Source: Pseudomonas sp. ANT_H12B (GTDB taxonomy: Bacteria > Pseudomonadota > Gammaproteobacteria > Pseudomonadales > Pseudomonadaceae). Taken from it: a stretch of 64,000 nucleotides of DNA. The notes below the pieces were generated by a model. That model made no database searches and had not been told where the DNA came from. It was given only the letters and a program-made list of their open reading frames with translations. How positions within the stretch are numbered: position 1 is the stretch's first letter; each line of letters starts with the position of its first letter. Shown in pieces: positions 7,214-16,090 of the stretch. The stretch spans positions 124,001 through 188,000 of the forward strand of contig NZ_VOBI01000007.1 of assembly GCF_008369325.1 (NCBI RefSeq), read 5' to 3'. Both the position numbers and the translations under genes were made by a program.

Positions 7214-9196
7214 TTACAGGTGGGGTTCGTCATACAGCTTCGCTGCGTTCTGCTTCGCGGCGTCCGCCATCATCAGCCGCATGTGCGGCATCAAGTCCTG
7301 CGCCAAGCGCTGCGGGTCTTTGACATCCCCTTGCACCGTGACCGGCATGCTCAGCGAGTACTGAAACTGCTGATCCACTTTGGTCGGTGCCGGCTTCTCC
7401 GGTTCCTTGGGCTGAATGGCCACCGCCGCCGGCTTGGCCGCCGCCGACACTGCCAACGAACGCGCGACATCGCCCAGCGCTGGCCCTTGTGGGGTCGCCC
7501 CCGAGGCCATCAGCAACGCGCCGGAGCCCTTCGCGCCATTGAACGATTGGCCCATGCTGGCCAAGCTGGGAATAGCCGGACCCGGGCGGGGCGCCATCAA
7601 CAGCGGCGTGGCCGGCGAGGCGGGCTTTTCCTCTTCGCCACCAAACACCGACTTGCCCACGGCACCGCCCAACATCTGGCCGCCCTGACTGCCGAGGTAG
7701 GCACCAATCAAGCCACCGATCGCGGTCCCGATAATCGGCACCACCGAACCAATGGCCGCGCCCGCCGCCGCGCCCGCCATGGTGCCCGCCAGATTGCCGG
7801 CCGCCGCCCCGTAACCCTCGGCCTTTTCGCCCTGGGTCTTGGCATTCTCATAGGTGTCGAACGCCATGGCGCCGGCCTCCATCAGCGCGCCGCCGGGAAT
7901 CATCTTGGCGGCTTTGCCGATCTTGCCGACCGCCTGCACCACCCCGCCCAGCCGGGCCATCGACCCGGCCGGAACCGGTACCGGTGGAATCGGCGGACGC
8001 GGCACAGGGACCGGCGGCCGCGCGCCGGGAATCGGCGAGCGCGAAGAACTACCCGGCCGAGGCAACGGTCGACGGCGCGAAGCATTGCGCCTTGATCCGC
8101 GCCCACGCCGGCGAGTTTCCCCAGGACCTTCAGCGCCGCCGCCCAGGGCTCCCGCGTTGACCACGAAAACCTTTTTAACACCGTCACCGCCCGCGTCGTC
8201 GTCACCGCTCCCGGCCGCATCCTTGACCAGCGAAACCAGTTCCAGACCGGTCGACACCACATCCAACTTACCGGGCTTCTTGCCTCCCGCCTCATCGTCG
8301 GCGCCCTCGGCCCCCTTGCCCGTGAAAGCCGCCACCGCCTTCAACCCGGTTTCCACCAGGGACAGCGCCTTGCCGGTCTTGCCCTTGGCGCCTTCGCCGT
8401 CACCACCCCCATCCTCGGCGTTGGTGACAAAGACCTTTTGCACCGCGCCGGCCTTGCCACCACCCAGCGAACCGCGCGCCAGGTTGAACAGCCCTTTACC
8501 CATCTTGAACGAACTGAACAGACCCTTGAGCGTGACCAACCCGCCCCCGACCAACGCGATCCCCGTTACCACCCCGGGCGCGCTGTCAGACATTGAGGTA
8601 ATGCTTTTGGTGACCTTGGTCAGCGCCTCGGCCACCGTGTCCGTGACCGGGCGCAGGGCGTCGCCCACGCTGCGCATGGCGTCATCCATCGACTGAGCCA
8701 TTTCGGCCCACTTCTGCGACGACGCCTCACGCCGCTCGCTGAGGTTTTTGTCGAGGATGCCGGTGGCATCGCGCGAATCGTTTTTAAGCTGGCTGTACAG
8801 CGCCTTGTTCTGCATGAACGCCGACAGCGCGGCCTTGACCTGCATGTCAGCGAACAGGTCGCCAGTGCGCAGCGACTCTTCCAGCGAGGCCATCATGGCC
8901 TTGGCTTTCTCCGGGTCGGCTTGCTGGCTGATTTCGGAGGTCGCTTTGGCCATCGCCGCCGCGCGCTTCGGATCGGTGGCCTGAATGTACTTCTGCGCCA
9001 ACCCCATGCTGGTTTCCAGCGTGGACATGCCGTTTTGCAAACCGGTCTGCATCGAACCCTTGTAGTCGATACCGGCCTTTTCATATGCCTTGACGGTCTC
9101 GCCGGAGCCGATTTTGCCCATCCAGTTTTTGAGGTTGTTGGCCGCCTCGTCCGAGCTGCCGGCCGACTTCATCTGCACTTGCAGCATGGCGCCCAT
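7214..9196 (-). pseudogene. Phage tail tape measure protein, N-terminus deleted
   Basis: 660 residues remain. They begin in mid-domain with GAMLQVQMKSAGSSDEAANN, a conserved internal tape measure segment, and an in-frame TAG lies immediately upstream of the first ATG. The middle contains hydrophobic and Gly/Ala-rich membrane-like segments (GAAAGAAIGSVVPIIGTAIGG), and the C-terminus has the DPQRLAQDLMPHMRLMM motif found near the ends of P2-type tape measures. The 5' part is replaced by the first codons of a terminase gene. The remaining frame is open but cannot give a functional tape measure. Confidence 0.82.
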
Positions 9197-9281
9197 CTAC
9201 CCAGACATCCGGGTCAGGGTGCAGCCCACGGAAATACGCCTCCCGGTACACCTCTGCACCGTTAGGGATTTCCGTGGGCAT
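9197..9281 (-). pseudogene. Terminase large subunit (GpA family), 5' stump
   Basis: The start MPTEIPNGAEVYREAYFRGL, then HPDPDVWVD, is the N-terminus of a lambda-type GpA terminase large subunit, which normally continues EWADxYR. The homology stops at VWVD, where tape measure sequence begins in another frame. The stump follows the small subunit by 4 bases, the normal operon position. Confidence 0.75.
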
Positions 9282-9285
9282 GGGC

Positions 9286-9843
9286 TTAGCTCGGGGTCAG
9301 GGCGTGTTCAAGATCCGCTGAGGACAAGCGTTCTGCATCCTCAAGCGAGCGACGGATAGCGGCCGTCAGGTGCTTTTCGATTTGCCAGGGGTCGGTCATG
9401 ACGGCAAGTTCCGGTGCCAGTTGCGGAGGCATGCCCAGCAGTTGATCCCGCAACAAGCGGCCCGCGTTGTAAGCGCCGGTTTCTACTGCGATGCGCTCGA
9501 CCAAAGTGCCCTGCTGTTTGTGAAAGTTGGCTTGCTCCTGCAACGCCATGTAGTGCTCGCGCAGAGCCCGAGACCTTTGGAAATCCACCGGCTGGCCGAC
9601 TTGCGGCACCGCAGGTTCTTCTGCGGCGATTTGAGCTTCCCGCTGGAGGCGAAGCCGGTCGTGCCGGTCGGCGACGGCGGCTTTGCTTGGGTCGGCAGAC
9701 TCGGCCAGCAGGGCTTCGGTGGCTTCCAGCTCCACCTTGCCATCCTCAGTCAGCACCAATCGATCTTGATTGGCCAACTTGGAAACATACGATTTAGCCC
9801 AGCCTCGCCGTGCCGCAAACTCCGTTTTGCTGATTACAGTCAT
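9286..9843 (-). CDS. Phage terminase small subunit (Nu1-like)
   Basis: 185 residues. An N-terminal winged-helix DNA-binding segment, SKTEFAARRGWAKSYVSKLA, is followed by a charged helical region and a C-terminal EKHLTAAIRRSLEDAERLSS. Small subunits recognise the packaging site and hand DNA to the large subunit, which is only a stump here. The gene itself looks intact. Confidence 0.8.
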   Translation of the reverse strand: MTVISKTEFAARRGWAKSYVSKLANQDRLVLTEDGKVELEATEALLAESADPSKAAVADRHDRLRLQREAQIAAEEPAVPQVGQPVDFQRSRALREHYMALQEQANFHKQQGTLVERIAVETGAYNAGRLLRDQLLGMPPQLAPELAVMTDPWQIEKHLTAAIRRSLEDAERLSSADLEHALTPS

Positions 9844-9856
9844 GATGGAATGTCCT

Positions 9857-9917
9857 GTTCACCTAATGAATACGGGGAGTTCACCTGTTCACCCCAGTTC
9901 ACTAAGCTGGTGAACTG
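9857..9917. repeat. Cluster of GTTCAC boxes with inverted copy
   Basis: GTTCAC occurs at 9857, 9879, 9887 and 9897, and an inverted copy at 9910 makes a perfect stem CAGTTCAC/GTGAACTG. It lies just upstream of the terminase small subunit. In a lambda-like prophage this is where a cos or packaging-recognition region, or an operator, would lie. Confidence 0.45.
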
Positions 9918-10007
9918 TCCGCTAACACTTTCCCGCGGGTTTCCGACCCCGTACCCCCCGAATAACCCCAGGGTCCCCGGCGGTTTTCGGCGTCCCGCCG
10001 CGATTCC

Positions 10008-10352
10008 TCACCCCTGTTCGCCACTGGCCGGTGGCACTTCGGAAACGCCCAGTCGCTTGGCGGCCCAGCGTTCGTACAACCCGATGGCGACATCAGCGCC
10101 GGCCATCGCGGTCAGGCAACCCAAGCTGCCGGCCGTCCAGATCGTCATACCCGCGCCGATCATCAGCATCATCGCCGACACGCCGCAGACAATGCAGGCA
10201 CCGGACCGAAGCGCAAGGCGCCGCAACAATGCCCAGCCCCTCGCCCCGTCTTTATCTGCTCGCCACATTTCACCGGATACGCCACCGACTAAGGCCAGGA
10301 CGATCACTAACCAAATCGGCATCTCTGCCAGCGCTTGCTGCTCATTTGTCAT
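10008..10352 (-). CDS. Phage holin (LydA / holin superfamily III-like)
   Basis: 114 residues from ATG 10352. There are three hydrophobic segments (MPIWLVIVLALVGGVSG; CIVCGVSAMMLMIGAGMTIW; LGCLTAMAGADVAIGLY) and a charged C-terminus, the topology of LydA-type holins. It sits upstream of the terminase and separate from the endolysin-spanin cassette, a split lysis arrangement seen in other Pseudomonas prophages. Confidence 0.78.
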   Translation of the reverse strand: MTNEQQALAEMPIWLVIVLALVGGVSGEMWRADKDGARGWALLRRLALRSGACIVCGVSAMMLMIGAGMTIWTAGSLGCLTAMAGADVAIGLYERWAAKRLGVSEVPPASGEQG

Positions 10353-10384
10353 GTTGTGCCTCAAGTGGAAGAGCGCGCCAAACA

Positions 10385-10417
10385 CAAAAAGAAAACCCCG
10401 CCGGAGGGCAGGGTTTT
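10385..10417 (-). terminator. Intrinsic terminator upstream of the holin
   Basis: Minus-strand AAAACCC/GGGTTTT stem with internal GC pairing, then CTTTTT. It separates the late-regulator candidate from holin and terminase, as expected for a site that a Q-type antiterminator would override. Confidence 0.6.
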
Positions 10418-10541
10418 CAGTGTCGTGGCGCTTGCCAGGACGGTGCACAGCACGTGCTCGGGGGAAGCGCCGAGGCGCAGAATTCATATCGTGGTGACTT
10501 TTTACCCCCTGAGTACGGAACCGAAAAGAGGGCATTTTCGG

Positions 10542-11024
10542 TTAACCCGCTCGACGCAACTTTGACGCAACTTTGAGGAGACTTTGAGGTAAAACGCCCC
10601 GACCAGCGGTAAGCCACTTACGTGCATCTTTGCGCTCTGCCAGCACCTCAAAGAGTCGCACATGAAGACTGTGCACAAGGTCGTAGTAGGTTTGCTTCGC
10701 CTTGGACACATACCCCAGCTCATGCATTTGCGAAGCCCAGGTCGGTGCCGGGTCGTAGCCGTAGCGCAAAACCGCCAACTGTTGCAGCCTTTCTCCCCGC
10801 CCATTTTGTCGAGCGATCTCGGAAAGAGCCGCACCGACTTCCTGAGCAACTGCATCAGGCCCCGCACCAGCCCCCATAATGATCCGAGATCCGGGAGTGC
10901 CGCGCGGTGCACATCCGCCCCACTCCATGATCGTTGCCATCGGGCTACCCATCCCCCCCACCTCGCCATTACTCCGAAGTTGCTCGCCCCAGTGCTTCAG
11001 CAGCACTTCCATTGCCTCGATCAT
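10542..11024 (-). CDS. Phage protein, candidate late-gene regulator
   Basis: 160 residues with a good ribosome binding site (GGGGGGTAGGGCG before ATG 11024). It resembles small proteins that sit immediately upstream of holin genes in Pseudomonas prophages: an N-terminal HWGEQ-type segment, MGTIMEW-like motif, and a possible helix-turn-helix around HELGYVSKAKQTYYDLVHSL. Position and the terminator downstream fit a Q-like antitermination or activator role, but this is inference. I do not recognise a named family. Confidence 0.5.
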   Translation of the reverse strand: MIEAMEVLLKHWGEQLRSNGEVGGMGSPMATIMEWGGCAPRGTPGSRIIMGAGAGPDAVAQEVGAALSEIARQNGRGERLQQLAVLRYGYDPAPTWASQMHELGYVSKAKQTYYDLVHSLHVRLFEVLAERKDARKWLTAGRGVLPQSLLKVASKLRRAG

Positions 11025-11044
11025 CGCCCTACCCCCCGAAAAAC

Positions 11045-11157
11045 CGAACCCAACACAGAAAACCCGTTACCCAACACAAACCCAACACAAATAAATCCCT
11101 TTAAAATCAATACTCTTATTAACTTTGAGTTGAGTGTGTTGGGTTTGTTGGGTTTTT
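11045..11157. repeat. Inverted CCCAACACA / TGTTGGG repeat in the divergent intergenic region
   Basis: Copies of CCCAACACA lie at about 11046, 11069 and 11079, and inverted copies (TGTGTTGGG, TTGTTGGG) at about 11134-11156. They bracket an AT-rich core with no gene. The region lies between leftward late and rightward early genes, where operators or an origin would be expected. Confidence 0.55.
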
Positions 11158-11248
11158 CTGTCCTCGCATAAGAAAAAATTCTTACCGTTGTCTTCAGTGC
11201 AAATAACGTCACGCATGACAGCCACTCGCCGTTCGGGGGTGACGCAGC

Positions 11249-11815
11249 ATGAAGCCACTTCTGTTTGGCCTTGCAGGCATCGCCCGGTCTGGCAAAGACA
11301 CTGCCGCACAGCACCTGGTGACCAAACACGGATTCCATTCCTACGCGTTCGCAGACCCACTGCGCGATGGCTTGATGCACATACTCAACCTGAGCCCATG
11401 CGACTTCGAAGGCGAGCAAAAGGAACAAGTGCTGCCGTGGCTGGGACGCTCCCCGCGCTACCTGATGCAGACCTTGGGCACCGAATGGGGCCGCGACACC
11501 GTGCATCCCGAGCTCTGGCTGCTGCTGGCTGCGCAAAACCTCGACCTGTTGGCCCGCACCCACGACACCGCGCGCGGCTTCGTGGTTAGCGACCTGCGAT
11601 TCGAGAATGAAGCGGACTTCATCCGTAAGCGAGGCGGCGTCGTGATTCACATCCAGCGAGTCTCAGTCGGAGCCGTTGCTCCACATCGCAGTGAAGACGG
11701 CATCTGGGGGGCACAGGGCGATTGGTTCCTGCCGAATGACGGGACCATCGAAGACCTTAAAACCAACCTCGACAAGATTGTCGACACGCTGCATACCCGC
11801 GCAGCAGTCGCCTGA
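11249..11815 (+). CDS. Phage deoxynucleoside monophosphate kinase
   Basis: 188 residues. GLAGIARSGKDTAAQHL is a Walker A P-loop of the dNMP-kinase type (GxxxSGKDT). FADPLRDGL, the RYLMQTLGTEWGRD segment and VVSDLRFENEADFI match phage dNMP kinases, which phosphorylate nucleotides for phage DNA synthesis. It is the first gene of the rightward operon. The replication genes usually found near it are missing. Confidence 0.85.
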   Translation: MKPLLFGLAGIARSGKDTAAQHLVTKHGFHSYAFADPLRDGLMHILNLSPCDFEGEQKEQVLPWLGRSPRYLMQTLGTEWGRDTVHPELWLLLAAQNLDLLARTHDTARGFVVSDLRFENEADFIRKRGGVVIHIQRVSVGAVAPHRSEDGIWGAQGDWFLPNDGTIEDLKTNLDKIVDTLHTRAAVA

Positions 11816-11825
11816 GGACAGCGCC

Positions 11826-12101
11826 ATGAACCGCACCCTGGACGAAACCGCCGCAGTGCTCGGCCTCAAACCCCGGAAATTCCGCGAGCAACTGCGGGCG
11901 CTCCGCGTGCTGACGCAAAGCGGCGACCTGGCCAGCCACCACCGTGGCGGCGGCAACCTGTTTTCAGACGCGCGCAGCGTCCAGATCGGGACCACCAACC
12001 GTTACAAGCATTACGCCGTGGTGATGGTCACCGAGGCCGGCGTGCAATGGCTGGCCAAGAAGCTGGGCATCACCATCACGCACAAGGACGCCGCCGCATG
12101 A
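11826..12101 (+). CDS. Phage antirepressor-like protein (KilAC domain)
   Basis: 91 residues. An N-terminal helix-turn-helix-like TLDETAAVLGLKPRKFREQLR and a C-terminal YKHYAVVMVTEAGVQWLAKKL form the KilA-C fold found at the C-terminus of phage antirepressors. Here the domain stands alone, without an N-terminal Bro/KilA-N part. Start ATG 11826; the stop overlaps the next gene start (ATGA). Role in lytic control inferred. Confidence 0.75.
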   Translation: MNRTLDETAAVLGLKPRKFREQLRALRVLTQSGDLASHHRGGGNLFSDARSVQIGTTNRYKHYAVVMVTEAGVQWLAKKLGITITHKDAAA

Positions 12102-12481
12102 AAACCAACTACTTCAATGCCTACACTCAAGCCCTCGGCGCCCTGAGACTGATCCCCATCTATCTGGACAGCCCGGGCGTGGTCAGCCGCGCCACACTGA
12201 TCGGCGCCGCGAGCGAAGCTATTGACCTGCTGGACAGCATGCCTTGCCGCACAGTGGAGCTGGCCGAGGTCTTTCGCTGTGTCAACGAGGTGATTCAAGA
12301 AGGCCAAGTGGCCTATGTCACCCCGACCAACTCGCCCGAGTATCCATTTGGCGCGGTTGTCGCTGACGCAAAAGGCAATGTCTGCGCCGCCGGTATGGGC
12401 AAAAGCAAAGAAAGCCTCGCCGAACTGATTCGGCTCAAGTTGGTGCCCCCTACGGAGGGGTTCGGGGAGGTCGCTGCATGA
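12098..12481 (+). CDS. Phage hypothetical protein
   Basis: 127 residues from ATG 12098, translationally coupled to the KilAC gene by ATGA. No recognised domain. A predicted alpha/beta mix with PEYPFGAVVADAKGNVCAAG in the middle. It ends in a 4-base overlap with the PrtN-like gene. Likely part of the early operon; function unknown. Confidence 0.6.
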   Translation: MKTNYFNAYTQALGALRLIPIYLDSPGVVSRATLIGAASEAIDLLDSMPCRTVELAEVFRCVNEVIQEGQVAYVTPTNSPEYPFGAVVADAKGNVCAAGMGKSKESLAELIRLKLVPPTEGFGEVAA

Positions 12482-12720
12482 GCAGTACCCTCGACCAACT
12501 TCGCAAACAGTTCGCCACCCCCTGCCCGTCTCTGACGGCAGTGCGGGAACAATACTTCACGCACATCCGAACGGACCGCTACCTGCTGAGTGAAATCAAA
12601 GCCGGCCGCATTGCGTTGATCGTGACACGCCTGCACAGCTCAGCTCGGACCAAACCCGTGGTGTACCTGCACCACCTGGCTGCCTTCCTCGACGCCCAAG
12701 CGGCGCTGGAAGCAGCCTGA
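12478..12720 (+). CDS. Pyocin activator protein PrtN family
   Basis: 80 residues. The segment SLTAVREQYFTHIRTDRYL, then KAGRIALIVTRLHSS and PVVYLHHLAAFLDAQ, matches PrtN, the activator of pyocin genes in P. aeruginosa, where PrtR represses it until RecA is activated. Copies of PrtN-like genes also occur in prophage early operons. No PrtR or other repressor is seen in this window. It may act on phage late genes or on tailocin genes elsewhere. Confidence 0.78.
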   Translation: MSSTLDQLRKQFATPCPSLTAVREQYFTHIRTDRYLLSEIKAGRIALIVTRLHSSARTKPVVYLHHLAAFLDAQAALEAA

Positions 12721-12778
12721 TTCAACGGTGCCCCTGCCGTTCAGGGGCAGACAACATCCACTCAATAAGGCACAGCAC

Positions 12779-13123
12779 ATGAGCAAAGCACGCCCCTTCA
12801 TAGACACGCTACGGGACATCGAGGCCGGAGGCTTACTTGATGAACTCAGCGAAACCCAACATAGCCTGGTCGATGCCATCCGCCAGACCGGCAAGGGCGG
12901 TGAACTGACCATCAAGCTCACCTACAAGCCAGACGGCAGTGGCCAGATGACCATCAAGGCCGACGTCAAAGCGAAGGAACCGATCCTGTCCCGCGGCACA
13001 TCGCTGTTCTTCCTGACCCCCGAGGGCAACTTGACCCGCCGCGACCCACGGCAACAGGACCTGCCGTTGCGCACAGTCAGCGAAGATCCGGTACCGGAAA
13101 AACTGCGCCACGTCAGCCCGTAA
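12779..13123 (+). CDS. Phage hypothetical protein
   Basis: 114 residues from ATG 12779. GELTIKLTYKPDGSGQMTIKADVKAKEP is a beta-hairpin-like segment, followed by a C-terminal RRDPRQQDLPLRTV. Small proteins of this form regularly precede DUF2303 genes in Pseudomonas prophages. Function unknown. Confidence 0.62.
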   Translation: MSKARPFIDTLRDIEAGGLLDELSETQHSLVDAIRQTGKGGELTIKLTYKPDGSGQMTIKADVKAKEPILSRGTSLFFLTPEGNLTRRDPRQQDLPLRTVSEDPVPEKLRHVSP

Positions 13124-13174
13124 CGCCAGATTCGAAAACCTCTCACCACAGCGTCACCCACTGGAGCACATCCA

Positions 13175-13996
13175 ATGCAACAAGCCATTCAACAACTGGT
13201 CACCCTCGCACAGGCGATCGGCAAACCGATTGATCATCAAGGGCTGGCAGCCCCCATTTCCCTGCTTCCTGACGGCGTGGGCGTCCACTCCCTTGAGCAC
13301 CTGCTACCGAACCCTACCCGCACGCGCCAGAAACTCACCGTGCTTGATGCCGAGTCCTTCATTGCATACGTGAACCGCTTCGCCGATGCCGCGACCACCG
13401 TGTTCTGCAACGGCCCAGAAGGCCGAACCTTCTTGGCAGTCATCGACTACCACCAGCCAACCGCCCCCGCCTGGCGCGACCACGTGGCCACGTACCGTTG
13501 CCCTACCAGCATCGAGTGGGGCCGCTGGAAAGAGAACGACCGCAAACGCATGGATCAAGCAACGTTCGCCGAGTTCATCGAAGAGAACGTCAGGGACATC
13601 ACCCAGCGCGCAAACGAAGCGAACGACCCTAGCCCTGCCGACATGCTGGAAATCAGCCGCACCCTGGAAGCCAAGAAAAACATCACCTTCCGCCAAGGCA
13701 CCCGCCTCGACAACGGCCAGGTTCAACTGACCTATAACGAAGAAATCGACGGGCGTGCCGGCGAAGCAGGCCAACTGCGCATCCCTGAACAATTCTTCAT
13801 CGCCGTGAAACCATTCCTCGGTGGTGACGCGTTCTGCGTCCCTGCCCGCTTCCGCTACCGCATTCTGGAAGGTCGCCTGCAAATGTGGTTCGAACTGGTG
13901 CGCCCGGACAAAGTGCTTGAAGAGGCTTACAACGCTGTCCGCCAGAAGATCCAGAGCGCAATCGGCGAAGTACCGCTGTACGAAGCCACCCTGTAA
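13175..13996 (+). CDS. DUF2303 family phage protein (YfdQ-like)
   Basis: 273 residues. LTVLDAESFIAYVNRFADAATTVF, FLAVIDYHQPTAPAWRDHVATY and QATFAEFIEENVRDI are the DUF2303 signature, and the length is normal. Family members occur in temperate phage early operons near recombination genes. Biochemical role unknown. Confidence 0.88.
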   Translation: MQQAIQQLVTLAQAIGKPIDHQGLAAPISLLPDGVGVHSLEHLLPNPTRTRQKLTVLDAESFIAYVNRFADAATTVFCNGPEGRTFLAVIDYHQPTAPAWRDHVATYRCPTSIEWGRWKENDRKRMDQATFAEFIEENVRDITQRANEANDPSPADMLEISRTLEAKKNITFRQGTRLDNGQVQLTYNEEIDGRAGEAGQLRIPEQFFIAVKPFLGGDAFCVPARFRYRILEGRLQMWFELVRPDKVLEEAYNAVRQKIQSAIGEVPLYEATL

Positions 13997-14074
13997 CTAA
14001 TCCCCAAGTAATACCCCCGCCGCCAGCCTCTCACCAAAAATCCTGACGGCGGGCTTTACCGAGGTACACAGCAC

Positions 14075-14491
14075 ATGACAGCAATTCAGATTTTCGCACT
14101 GATCGTTTTGATCGTATTTGTTGGACTTACCTATTGGGCAGGCTATCGCGGCGGCCTGAACGATGGCCGCACCGACGGTATCGACGAAGGCAAGGCTATT
14201 CAGCAATCAGATAGCTCAGGGACGATCCAAGACCTGAAGCGATTGCTTGATCAGGCGCAGGACCACCATAAGCAACTGTACTCCCACTATGAGCAGGCAT
14301 TGGCCGCCTCAAAACTAGGGGAACCAGAACGCCAGACTCTCCTAGCCATCGCCGAACAACTGCGAATTGCGGCAGAGACATTCAGCGCATTCCGTACCGG
14401 CAAGAAACTCGAACGCGATTCACTCGCCCTCCGCGATCAAGCGCTCGAAATGGCCGCCCTCCTGAAGAAAGTAGCACAGGAGGCCGCATGA
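14075..14491 (+). CDS. Phage membrane-anchored coiled-coil protein
   Basis: 138 residues. An N-terminal transmembrane segment, FALIVLIVFVGLTYWAGYRGG, is followed by a Gln/Leu-rich helical region likely to form a coiled coil. Good start at 14075. The stop overlaps the next start (ATGA). Function unknown. Confidence 0.6.
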   Translation: MTAIQIFALIVLIVFVGLTYWAGYRGGLNDGRTDGIDEGKAIQQSDSSGTIQDLKRLLDQAQDHHKQLYSHYEQALAASKLGEPERQTLLAIAEQLRIAAETFSAFRTGKKLERDSLALRDQALEMAALLKKVAQEAA

Positions 14492-14661
14492 CAGTCCTTC
14501 GCCGAATAGTCCGAATACGCAGCGGGCAAATGCCGCCTCTCGATTTACAAACCATCTGCGACCAATGCAACAAGTCGCGGGCACATGGCAGCCACCAAAA
14601 ATGCAGCAAGCAGCGCCAAGCCGAAGGTATCGCCCGGCGCGCAGGAGACAAAACACAATGA
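14488..14661 (+). CDS. Small phage zinc-finger-like protein (57 aa)
   Basis: ATG 14488 overlaps the preceding stop, and its own stop overlaps the next start (CAATGA), so coupling at both ends supports reality. Cys residues in ICDQCNKSRAHGSHQKCSK give a CxxC-N7-H-N3-C arrangement that could bind zinc. The C-terminus is basic. Confidence 0.55.
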   Translation: MTVLRRIVRIRSGQMPPLDLQTICDQCNKSRAHGSHQKCSKQRQAEGIARRAGDKTQ

Positions 14662-14873
14662 GCGCCGCAGAGAAACTCGACTTCCACATCACACCTGGCG
14701 CCTGGTTCCGCCAGGACCTGCTCTATCCAGTGTTCGGCCTTAGCACCGAAGCTGTTCGTAAGTATCGCACCCGTGGCCTTTGGCTTGAGGGCAAGCACTG
14801 GCGCTACGACCCAGCCAACGTGATCGTCTACAACCGCGCGGCCATTGAGCGCTGGATGGAAGGGAAACCATGA
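14658..14873 (+). CDS. Excisionase family protein
   Basis: 71 residues. FHITPGAWFRQDLLYPVFG, STEAVRKYRTRGLWLEG and HWRYDPANVIVYNRAAIERW form the winged helix of phage excisionases. It overlaps the integrase start by 4 bases, the usual xis-int arrangement. It directs excision and would also restrain reintegration. Confidence 0.85.
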   Translation: MSAAEKLDFHITPGAWFRQDLLYPVFGLSTEAVRKYRTRGLWLEGKHWRYDPANVIVYNRAAIERWMEGKP

Positions 14874-16087
14874 TCGACAAGATGCCGACAGGCGTTGAGA
14901 TGAACGGCAAGCAGCTGCGCATTTGGTTCATCTTCAACGGCCAGCGGTGCCGGGAGCCATTGGAAGGGATCTCGAAAGTAAACAAGGCAGCGATCGCATA
15001 TGCCGACAACAAACGCCGAACCATCCTCGCGGAGATCAAAGAAGGCCGTTTCGATTACGCGGCCCACTTCCCCACTTCACCAAGAGCCGCCATGTTCACC
15101 GGCACCGGCGGCCCTTCACTGAAGCGAACCGTGAAGGAAGGCATCGACCGATGGCTGGAGGTTCAACGTGCACTCAAAGCATCGAGCACGGTAGTTAACT
15201 ATGTGAGCAAGGCTGTGCACGTCGAAAATAAGTTCGGCAAACGTCGAATCGTCGATATCAATAAAAGCGACATCGAGTTGTTTCAGGCGCAATTGCTCAA
15301 GCAAGGCCTGGCCCCAAAGACGGTGAACGATATCTTCACCGTCGTCCGTGGGGTTTGGGCCGATGCCTTTGGCGATGGAATTTTGAAAGCCAACCCGCTC
15401 GACAGGATCAGCAACGTAGGATCGGACGTCGACTTGGAACACGCGGATCCCTTCAGCCGCATCGAGATCGAGTTGATCGGTAAAGCAGATCCCATCCGGC
15501 GGACTGATGCCAGAATGATCGAGTTCAACTGCTGGGCCGGGCTGTCGCTGTCCGAAGTCATTGCGCTTGCCGTGGAAGATGTCGACCTTGATGCTGGCTT
15601 GGTGCACGTCCGGCGCGCACTGGTCGTTGGTGAATTCAAAGTCCCCAAAGAACGCTCCAGGGTGCGAGTCGTCGAACTGATAGACCCAGCTCTTGAATTG
15701 ATGCGAGAGATTGTTGCCGCCGCCAATGAAGCGCCAACCGTCGATATTACGGTGATCCAGCGTGACAACATCACCTCAAAGAAGATGAAGGTTAGGTTTC
15801 TTTTTCGCAGCTCTACCAGTGGTTTGCTCTGGAGCGGGAAGACATTGAGCAACTGGTTTACCGCCCATCTGAAAAAAGCAGAAGTCCGCCACCGAGGCGC
15901 CAACCAATGTCGCCACACTTTCGCCAGCCAGATGCTGTCCAGCTATGTCCCGGTCGAATGGGTGGCCCGGCAGCTTGGACATGCCGACACAACAATGGTG
16001 AGAAAGCATTACGGGAGATGGATACCGAAGGACACCAAGAGCATGGCGGGTATCGTGTCGAAGATGTTGGGATTTAGAACCGACTGA
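14870..16087 (+). CDS. Tyrosine-type phage integrase
   Basis: 405 residues. The N-terminal arm-binding domain starts GVEMNGKQLRIWFIFNGQR, and a SAM-like core-binding domain spans about residues 85-175. In the catalytic domain I see a first-box region (FNCWAGLSLSEVIAL, where the usual Arg position looks changed to Ser), ANQCRHTFASQML (HxxR-type box, here RHTF), and QLGHADTTMVRKHYGRW with the catalytic Tyr. The conserved Arg of box I is expected in the motif TGxRxSE; GLSLSE suggests it is missing, so activity is doubtful. The tRNA-Ser 0.8 kb downstream is the likely attachment target. Confidence 0.9.
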   Translation: MIDKMPTGVEMNGKQLRIWFIFNGQRCREPLEGISKVNKAAIAYADNKRRTILAEIKEGRFDYAAHFPTSPRAAMFTGTGGPSLKRTVKEGIDRWLEVQRALKASSTVVNYVSKAVHVENKFGKRRIVDINKSDIELFQAQLLKQGLAPKTVNDIFTVVRGVWADAFGDGILKANPLDRISNVGSDVDLEHADPFSRIEIELIGKADPIRRTDARMIEFNCWAGLSLSEVIALAVEDVDLDAGLVHVRRALVVGEFKVPKERSRVRVVELIDPALELMREIVAAANEAPTVDITVIQRDNITSKKMKVRFLFRSSTSGLLWSGKTLSNWFTAHLKKAEVRHRGANQCRHTFASQMLSSYVPVEWVARQLGHADTTMVRKHYGRWIPKDTKSMAGIVSKMLGFRTD

Positions 16088-16090
16088 ACT

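Noticed and set aside
6338..8095. 585-residue plus-strand open frame opposite the tail genes
   Set aside because: Composition rich in Arg/His/Gly with no motifs; it is the complement shadow of GC-rich gpU and tape measure coding sequence.
11021..11650. 209-residue minus-strand frame overlapping the dNMP kinase
   Set aside because: Runs through the repeat region and the kinase on the other strand without any recognisable domain.
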